DNA of 64,000 bases, taken from contig JAGFBZ010000688.1 of assembly GCA_018398805.1 (NCBI GenBank), positions 434,001 through 498,000 of the forward strand, given 5' to 3'. The position numbers were made by a program, and so were the translations under genes. Below, one piece after another: positions 57,952 through 64,000 of this stretch; the first letter of the stretch is position 1, and each line of letters begins with the position of its first letter. This stretch comes from Hirundichthys speculiger. Lineage: Eukaryota; Chordata; Actinopteri; Beloniformes; Exocoetidae. The notes beneath the pieces are model-generated. The model saw nothing but the letters and a program-made list of their open reading frames with translations. It was not told the DNA's origin and did no database searches.

Positions 57952-58615
57952 TAGGGGTGAACGATAACTATCGGACCGATAACAGGAAATTATGATGTCA
58001 TCCCGATAACTCCGATATCACAACAAATAGCCCCGATAATATTTATATTTCTGTCAACACAGCAGTGCCTCGCTCCCTCTGAGCCTTGAATGACCAGCAG
58101 TGAATGTTATGTTCAAGTGACGTCGGCATAATCAGAAAAACTATTACTCAGTAAGGGAAATCAAGAATACCCCCTCATGCCAGAAAACAACTCGTTAACT
58201 CGGTCATAATTTTGGTAGTTGCTAACTTGAATCGATATTCGCAGTATTTTCCCACATGTTACACATAAAAAAGAAAAAAACAGAAAAGGCTGAAAGAACG
58301 ACTAGCAAACGAGGGAATGTGGGAATCATAACAAACATAGCGGCGTGGAACTATATTAAAGTTTTAGAAGAAGATAGTTTGGTGGTTATTTGTAACGAAT
58401 CCTCCGAGTGAATTCTACGAGGAGGGAAGCACAAGCTTTAATACGTCAAACCTGATCAGCCACCGACAACATAACAATCACTTCCATGGAGTTTTGAAAT
58501 AGCGCTAACGGGAGCTAACGGAAGCTAATGCTAACGTGCGCAAGCCAGCAGCAGTCTCCCCTCTCCCTCATTCCTCTCATCTAAAGCTTCCGTGAGATTA
58601 GAAAAAAAAAGGTAT
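57952..58615 (+). mobile_element. hAT family I, right-truncated copy
   Basis: It starts TAGGGGTGAACGATAACTAT and parallels 62371-63040. The BED start codon is mutated (ATG to ATA at 58337). The right end is missing. It lies in unc13 intron 12. Confidence 0.75.
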
Positions 58616-59390
58616 CTCAACACAACTAAAAAGCAATCGCAAAATAGGAGTGGAACCAACTGTTAATAGTAATCTATCGTTTTTAGTAGCTGAGATCTTC
58701 GTTTTCTTGAATTATTCTAAAATTGTGCTATTAAAACAAGAAAATATACGGATTATGCTAGCAGTGCTACTTTTGGAAAAAGGGCAAAAATTATGCTCAA
58801 TTCCTCAGATTATGCCAAAAATTATGCTAGCACAATCGGCAAGAGCCTAATGTCCAGAGATTGAATCAAGGGTCGGATCAGAAGAGAAGAGATACAGAAC
58901 ATCTTTACTGCATTCGAAGTAATCAAAAGCAGAGAAATCTTCAAATGTGCCAGTAGTTTGCTAACTGGATTTTTACTATCTGAGTGTCTTAAAGCTCTGA
59001 AGCTCAGGGATCAGACATTAATGATCGCTGGTGTTTGATGTTATTAATGAATTATGGTGTTATCAGTGTATTTTTGTTTTGTTGGCACGCTTTGTACATG
59101 TGCAGTAAATATTCACTGCTGATTTATTTTTGTTTGTGCCTCTCCATCCATCCACCATCCATCCATCCATCCATCCATCCATCCATCCATCCAACCTCCC
59201 CTTGACCTCTTCACCCTCCTGTACTTTCCTCTCAACGGTTGTTTCCTCGCTCATTTCGCCGACCCCGATCCCGTCTTTCCATCTTCCCGCCCCACCTGCC
59301 AATTTTCAATGTCTTACTCCTTTCGTGCCATAAATCTCTTCCGCCCGCCGGACTTATCTTTCCCTCCTCCTCCTCTTGTTTCCTCCCCAG
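58616..59390 (+). other. Intron 12 remainder with (ATCC)n
   Basis: A CATC/ATCC microsatellite lies at about 59148-59192. Pyrimidine-rich DNA then leads to the acceptor of exon 13. No other feature was found. Confidence 0.45.
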
Positions 59391-59541
59391 CCATTTTTCT
59401 TGCCTGTCCTCCAAGTACATGCTGTCAGGCATCCCAGCTGTGATGAGCACCCTGCTGGCCAACATCAATGCCTTCTACGCCCACCCCACCGCCTCCACAA
59501 ACGTCTCTGCTCCAGCCAGATTTGCAGCCTCCAACTTTGGG
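59391..59541 (+). CDS. unc13b: unc13 exon 13: start of MUN domain; gene continues beyond window
   Basis: It encodes [40 protein letters not shown] and RFAASNFG, ending in phase 0 (GGG|GTAAGT). In relatives the next residues begin a KLLDQLHNSLRIDL-type segment; no such exon is found up to 64000. The MUN domain and C2C therefore lie outside. LSGIP replaces the more usual CPGVP, and [13 protein letters not shown] is also slightly divergent. Confidence 0.96.
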
Positions 59542-59710
59542 GTAAGTGACCTGCGGTTGGAAGAAAAAACAAACAAAAAAAACAAGAGATAAAGGCTTGT
59601 GTTTTCATTTCAAGGATGGATAATCTGCCTGGCGAGCAGTCGGGTTTGTTGGTGAATGTTTGAAATGCAGGAAAAGGGTTTAAAGTTGTGCGTTGTGCTA
59701 GTAAGCACTT

Positions 59711-60473
59711 ACAGTCAGGGTGCGTTTACATGGGAAGTTTAATTCCTCTTTAATTCAGAATTAAAGTTAAAGCCGAATAAAAGTTACCATGTAAACACTT
59801 AATTCCATATGAAAATGTCAATTCCGAATTAAACTTAATTCCGAAGTAGGTGGCTGGTTTATTCTGATTTTATTCCGCATTAAGTAATTCCGTGGTCATG
59901 TTTACACTCATTCCTGTTTAAATTAATTCCCGTCTTTCTGCGCATGCTCGTTCTCTTGCCCGTCTGTCGCGATGACGCTTATATTCTGCGCTGGGCTTGT
60001 TTTCAAAACAAAGTTTCAAGATGGCGGCACGCAGTAAACGGTGGTCAAGAGCAGAAACGATTTATTTAATAAATAGCTTGGAGGAACTGGAAATAATTAA
60101 AAGAACAGATGGCAGGAAACATAAAAATTGTGAGCTTTTCAAAGTTGTAGCGGCCAGGTTAAATGAAGGAGGTTTCGCAGATAGAGACGCCACCCAGGTC
60201 AAAAATAAGTGAAATCTTGTTGCTAACCGAGTTAGATAAGTTTGTTTTCTTCCGGTAGATGTAAAGACATCCGCCCCCCCCATCCAATCAGAACCCTTCC
60301 CAACCCCCAGACCTAAAGCGGAATTGGATAAAGCCGAACAAACGTGTTTTCCATGTAAACCTTAATTCGGAATTACTATTTCCATGTAAACTCGAAGGAA
60401 AATAGTTTAATTCGGAATTATTTAATTCCTAATTATTAATTCCGAATTAAAAAACATCATGTTACCGCAGCCA
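59711..60473 (+). mobile_element. PIF/Harbinger-like element, copy 3
   Basis: GGGTGCGTTTACATGGGAAG at the left and its approximate inverse (ATCATGTTACCGCAGCC) at the right frame the best-preserved copy. It contains an intact Myb/SANT start exon. Confidence 0.65.
60021..60212 (+). CDS. Myb/SANT-like ORF of a Harbinger-like element
   Basis: The frame starts MAARSKRWSRAETIYLINS and continues LEELEIIKRTDGRKHKNCEL, VVAARLNEGG and DATQVKNK, then a stop. The tryptophan and helix spacing suit the Myb/SANT-like proteins encoded next to Harbinger transposases. It is 63 codons long, while autonomous elements encode longer ones, so it is probably the first part of a dead gene. The DDE transposase partner is absent. 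Confidence 0.55.
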   Translation: MAARSKRWSRAETIYLINSLEELEIIKRTDGRKHKNCELFKVVAARLNEGGFADRDATQVKNK

Positions 60474-61867
60474 GTGATTCTGACAGTTGGGGGAAAAACT
60501 TCAGAGTGTTACCTTTCAAAAGAGACCAAAACCATCCATGCGCTACAAACGGTTCAAGAACAGCTTTAATTTACTTTGGGTTTGCCTTGGATAAACGTTT
60601 TAGGTTTATTTTACAGAGTGGTAAATGACAGGAAAGGCATAATTCCAGTACAAAGAAGCAGTCTGGAGCTGCTGGATAAAATTACATTAATGTCTGATAA
60701 AGCAGGTCTGGTCGGTTTCTACATCAGAACTGGAGGAAAACAAACCAGTTCTGTTTATAAGGGAGATCAGCTAACGTACTCGCGGTTGTAAACAGAAGCT
60801 CCTCTGGCGTCTCCCGGGACGCGTTTGAAACGGCTTCAAAGCTGCTCGACTCAAAGACGTCTTCCCACGCAAGGACGAAGAGATCCGCAGCCTCTGTTCT
60901 CTCCTTCACCTACACATCCGCCATAAAAATGAAATCCGCTCTGACTCGGCGAGTGAACGTCTTACCGCCGCGAGACCCTCGTTTTCATGGCTGTGAACCT
61001 CGCAGAGACTCGGCCCGCCAGCTGAGCGCCAACGGTACCAGAGCGACCCGCGGGCCAGGCCTCCGCCGCTCTGAAGGGTCTGAGGCTGCTCTGCTTTCAC
61101 TGAGGGCCACATCAGCATCATGGTGGCCCTCCAAGGGCCAGATTAACTGCATGAATGTAACAAAATGCAATATAAGTCAAAATATATCAAACTACACCTT
61201 ATTATAATGTTAAATAACAGATTCTGTGCTTATTTCTGTTTTCTGTCAAAATGCCGACGTAGATTAAACTCTTTCACGACCGACACCGCCTCATAACACA
61301 AAAGACAAACTGTTATTTCACCTTGAGGTACAAAGTTGTATTTGTTTTCCCATCGTTCATGAAACTACCTTCCTTGTGCATTAATTTTTCTTTTCTTTGA
61401 CATGTTGGGATTAGTTTGTAGAGGTTTTTCTCAAATCCATCAGTTCTGAAAAGTTCTTCCTCATGGTGATATACTGTTATAGTTGTGGGTAATAACGAAA
61501 TGCATTATGGGAGATGTAGTTTATTGTCAATATGCACTTTAAAGCGGCTTAAGCTTATTTTAAGTCCTAAAATGTTGGTTTAAAATTTAAGCCAATAGTG
61601 CACAAGCTCTCGGGGACCACATAAATTTTTTTGAAATTTTGAAAATTTTGAAAAAAAAATTTCATTGCCCCCCATCTTATTTCATGTATGTTGGTGTTTT
61701 TTTTTTAAATTTTTATTTGTGTTTTATTATTCTTTTTATTCTGTACAGTGACCTTGGGTGTCCTGAAATGCGCTTTTAAATAAAATGTATTATTATTATT
61801 ATTATTAACATGACGTGCCGGGCCACATTTGGCCCGCGGGCCTCGTGTTTGACACATGTGTTCTAGA
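60474..61867. other. Intron 13 stretch with small repeat ends
   Basis: At about 61738-61806 lies a LINE-type 3' tail (AATGCGCTTTTAAATAAAAT with (ATT)n). At 61815-61860 a GGCCACATTTGGCCCGCGGG block resembles a hAT-derived repeat end. No gene was seen. Confidence 0.4.
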
Positions 61868-62350
61868 GTTTCAGAGAGTTTCAGAGTTGGGAAATAACTA
61901 GACCGTCTGTTTCTGAAGTGCTCAGGTCCAACGACAGCAAACTCGGCCTGATCTGAGTTTAGTAACAGGATATTAGCAGTCATCCATGTCATTAAGACGT
62001 GTCTGTCGTCCAGTTAGATCACAGGTCTCATCTGGCTTCTTGGACAGATATAGCTGAGCATCATCTGCAGAGCACTGAAAGTTCATATCATGCTGCCTAA
62101 TTATAGTCCCTAGTCGGACACATGGGTAAAAAGCTAAGGGCCCAAGTGCAGAGCCCTGAGGAACGCCGTGACAGACTCTGGTCTGTGAGGAAGACCCCTC
62201 GTTCGCGTGAACAAACTGGAGTCTGTCGGATAAACGTGACTGAACCCGAGCTGCTGCAGTTAACCGCTGGATCAGACCCAGCAGGACCCCCAACATCTGG
62301 ACTTTAACACGAAACAACTGTCCCATTAAAATAATGTGCCGTCTTTCCAC
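61868..62350 (-). pseudogene. L2-like LINE reverse transcriptase fragment
   Basis: On the minus strand it reads RLSDRLQFVHANEG, then VCHGVPQGSALGPLAF, LGTIIRQHDMNFQCSADDAQ and WMTANILLLNSDQAEFAVVG. This gives the order of reverse transcriptase motifs (PQGSxLGP, xADD, WM..N.L.LN..K.E). The catalytic YADD reads SADD. A frame change near 61980 separates the last part. It is a truncated dead copy in unc13 intron 13. Confidence 0.75.
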
Positions 62351-62370
62351 CTTTAAGGAGGACGAGTATT

Positions 62371-63417
62371 TAGGGGTGCACGATAACTATCGGGCCGATA
62401 ACAGGAAATGATGACGTCATCCCGATAAGTCGATATCACGACAGATAACCCCGATAACATATATATTTCTGTCAACACAGCAGTGTCCCGCTCCCTCTGA
62501 GTCTTGAATGACCGGCAGTGAATGTTATGTTCAAGTGACGTCGGCATAATCAGAAAAACAATTTCTCAATAAGAAAAATCAAGAATACTCCCCTCATTCC
62601 AGAAAACAACTCGTTAACTCGTCATAATTTTAGTAGTTGCTGACTTGAATCGATATTCGCAGTATTTTCCCACATGTTACACATAAAAAATAGAAAAAAA
62701 TAGAAAAGGCTAAAAGAACGACTAGCAAACGAGGGAACGTGGGAATTTACGTGACACCTTGATCACTGATTACTGATCACAACAAACATGGCGGCGTGGA
62801 ACTTCGTTAAAGTTTCAGAAGAAGATAGTTTGGTGGTTATTTGTGACGAATCCTCCGAGTGAATTCTACGAGGAGGGAAGCACAAGCTTTAATACGTAAA
62901 ACCTGATCAGCCACCTACAACATAACAATCGCTTCCATGGAGTTTTGAAATAACACTAACGTGAGCTAACAGAAGCTAATGCTAACGTGTGCCTCCCCTC
63001 TCCCTCATTCCTCTCATCTAAAGCTTCCATAAGATTAGATAAAAAAAGATAAAAACTACTGAACCTCATTTACTTTAATTAAAGGTATTAATTTAAATGG
63101 AACCACAAGTCCAAAATCCTTTAAATGTTAATCTTTTTCAGTTAGTAATTCTGATGCATGTATTTCCATCAGTTCAAGGAGCCTTTATTTTTTTATATCA
63201 GTCAGTAATGAACCTTATTTAAGTTAATGTGAGATATCAAATAGGTTTGTTTGATAGCTTTATGAAAATGTTTGAGAGGGTTGACAATAGTTTTTTAATG
63301 GAAAAAATAAATATCTGTTCATTAAAAAAGTCAAAACTGTTTGTAATGATCTTAGGTATATGTGTGTGTTATCGGTTATCTGTATCGGTTTTAAAAAACA
63401 GTTATCGTGCATCACTA
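62371..63417 (+). mobile_element. hAT family I element with perfect TSD
   Basis: It opens TAGGGGTGCACGATAACTAT and closes with the inverse AGTTATCGTGCATCACTA. The 8-bp CGAGTATT occurs on both sides (62363-62370 and 63418-63425) with no mismatch. It contains a BED exon remnant. A truncated sister is at 57952. Confidence 0.9.
62788..62935 (+). pseudogene. BED zinc-finger remnant of a hAT transposase
   Basis: The frame opens MAAWNFVKVSEEDSLVVICD and then ESSE before a stop. Readable pieces afterwards (ILRGG, TSFNT, NLISHLQHN) need a frame change. The second Cys of the expected CxxC is Ser. The layout suits the BED domain of hAT transposases. Confidence 0.6.
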
Positions 63418-63425
63418 CGAGTATT

Positions 63426-64000
63426 GTTTTTTTTTTTTTTTAGATATATAGTTATTAATTCAGCCTGAGCCCAACAGAACGCCGACTCTCTACATGTCCA
63501 GAGAACTTCTGGATCTGCAGGCGACAAGTGAAGGAACATAGAGTTGGACTGAGTCGGAGAAAACAGAACCACACGAGCGCGGTGATGTTTGCCACCCTCG
63601 TCCTCGCTTTCTTTGTTTAAGTGTTTTCGTCTAACTGATAACACCTGACTGTCGCCGTCCTCCACCTGCGCCCTGTTCGCCTGTGAAATATTCCCTTCAT
63701 CTCTGGGATGATGTCAGGCAGAAGTTTTAATGTTATTGCATCGTTCAGGTGTTGGTGTGGGTGGATGTGCAGCAGCAACTAGCAGCATCTCACACCTCCT
63801 CTGGGTTTCTTTCATCTGCGGCTGCTGATGCAGGCGTGAATTTCGCCGGTGGGAACAAACATTTTTCACTCGGCGCCTTCGTCTGCTCTGGCGACACCTT
63901 TCCCACCTGCGACCGCCGGGGTCGGCGTCCTCCTGGAGGAGGAAGGAGAGCATCTGCGGATGGTCTGGTTTCTGAGAAACTCTGCAGAGCGGGTCACAGT
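63426..64000. other. No gene recognised to the window end
   Basis: A T-run follows the TSD. The remaining sequence, presumably intron 13, holds no recognised exon. Confidence 0.4.

Noticed and set aside
57952..63417. CRISPR-like or integron arrays
   Set aside because: The repeats here are paired transposon copies, not regularly spaced short direct repeats with unique spacers.

Overview
The window looks like teleost fish genomic DNA. It holds one recognisable host gene, an unc13/Munc13 family gene on the + strand with small conserved exons and canonical GT-AG introns. It is otherwise packed with decayed DNA transposons (many hAT families with 8-bp target-site duplications, Tigger/pogo-like, Myb-carrying PIF/Harbinger-like and P-like elements), a LINE reverse transcriptase relic and very long tandem repeats. 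No tRNA, rRNA or CRISPR was found.

Layout. 1-12.3 kb: transposon relics (hAT families named A, B, C and F here) and purine-rich minisatellites. 12.3-13.6 kb: CpG- and GA-rich DNA with two donor-like sites, a candidate promoter and 5' exon for unc13. 14-15.7 kb: an AT-rich satellite abutting the hAT element that seeded it. 16.6-18.5 kb: two minisatellites, the larger a 9-bp repeat of 1.5 kb. 19.5-32.5 kb: more hAT copies, a 91-bp-arm hairpin, interstitial telomeric repeats and several TE-poor patches.

32.8-59.5 kb: thirteen unc13 coding exons, joined here by reading phase. They encode about 1345 residues: a 2.6-kb N-terminal exon with a conserved helix and a basic amphipathic segment, a 6-nt microexon (Ala-Met), the C1 zinc finger, the C2B domain and the start of the MUN domain. 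The transcript continues beyond the window. The single giant N-terminal exon and the C1/C2B residues fit a brain-type Munc13-2 (unc13b) transcript best. The family call is secure; the paralogue is less so.

The unc13 introns hold most of the unusual structure. Intron 4 has a 2.8-kb array with no T on the + strand, intron 5 a 1.2-kb GGAT array, and intron 6 a three-monomer higher-order satellite built from transposon ends that runs up to the 3' splice site of the C1 exon. Intron 8 carries a nested hAT/Tigger pair and a P-like element with two convergent broken first exons (THAP and YqaJ-associated type). Intron 9 carries a hAT MITE with a MADF domain. After the last exon the window has a Harbinger-like copy with an intact Myb/SANT ORF, a LINE relic on the minus strand and a hAT element with a perfect target-site duplication.

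All boundaries come from reading the sequence by eye; no database search was possible, and family names beyond the superfamily are provisional.
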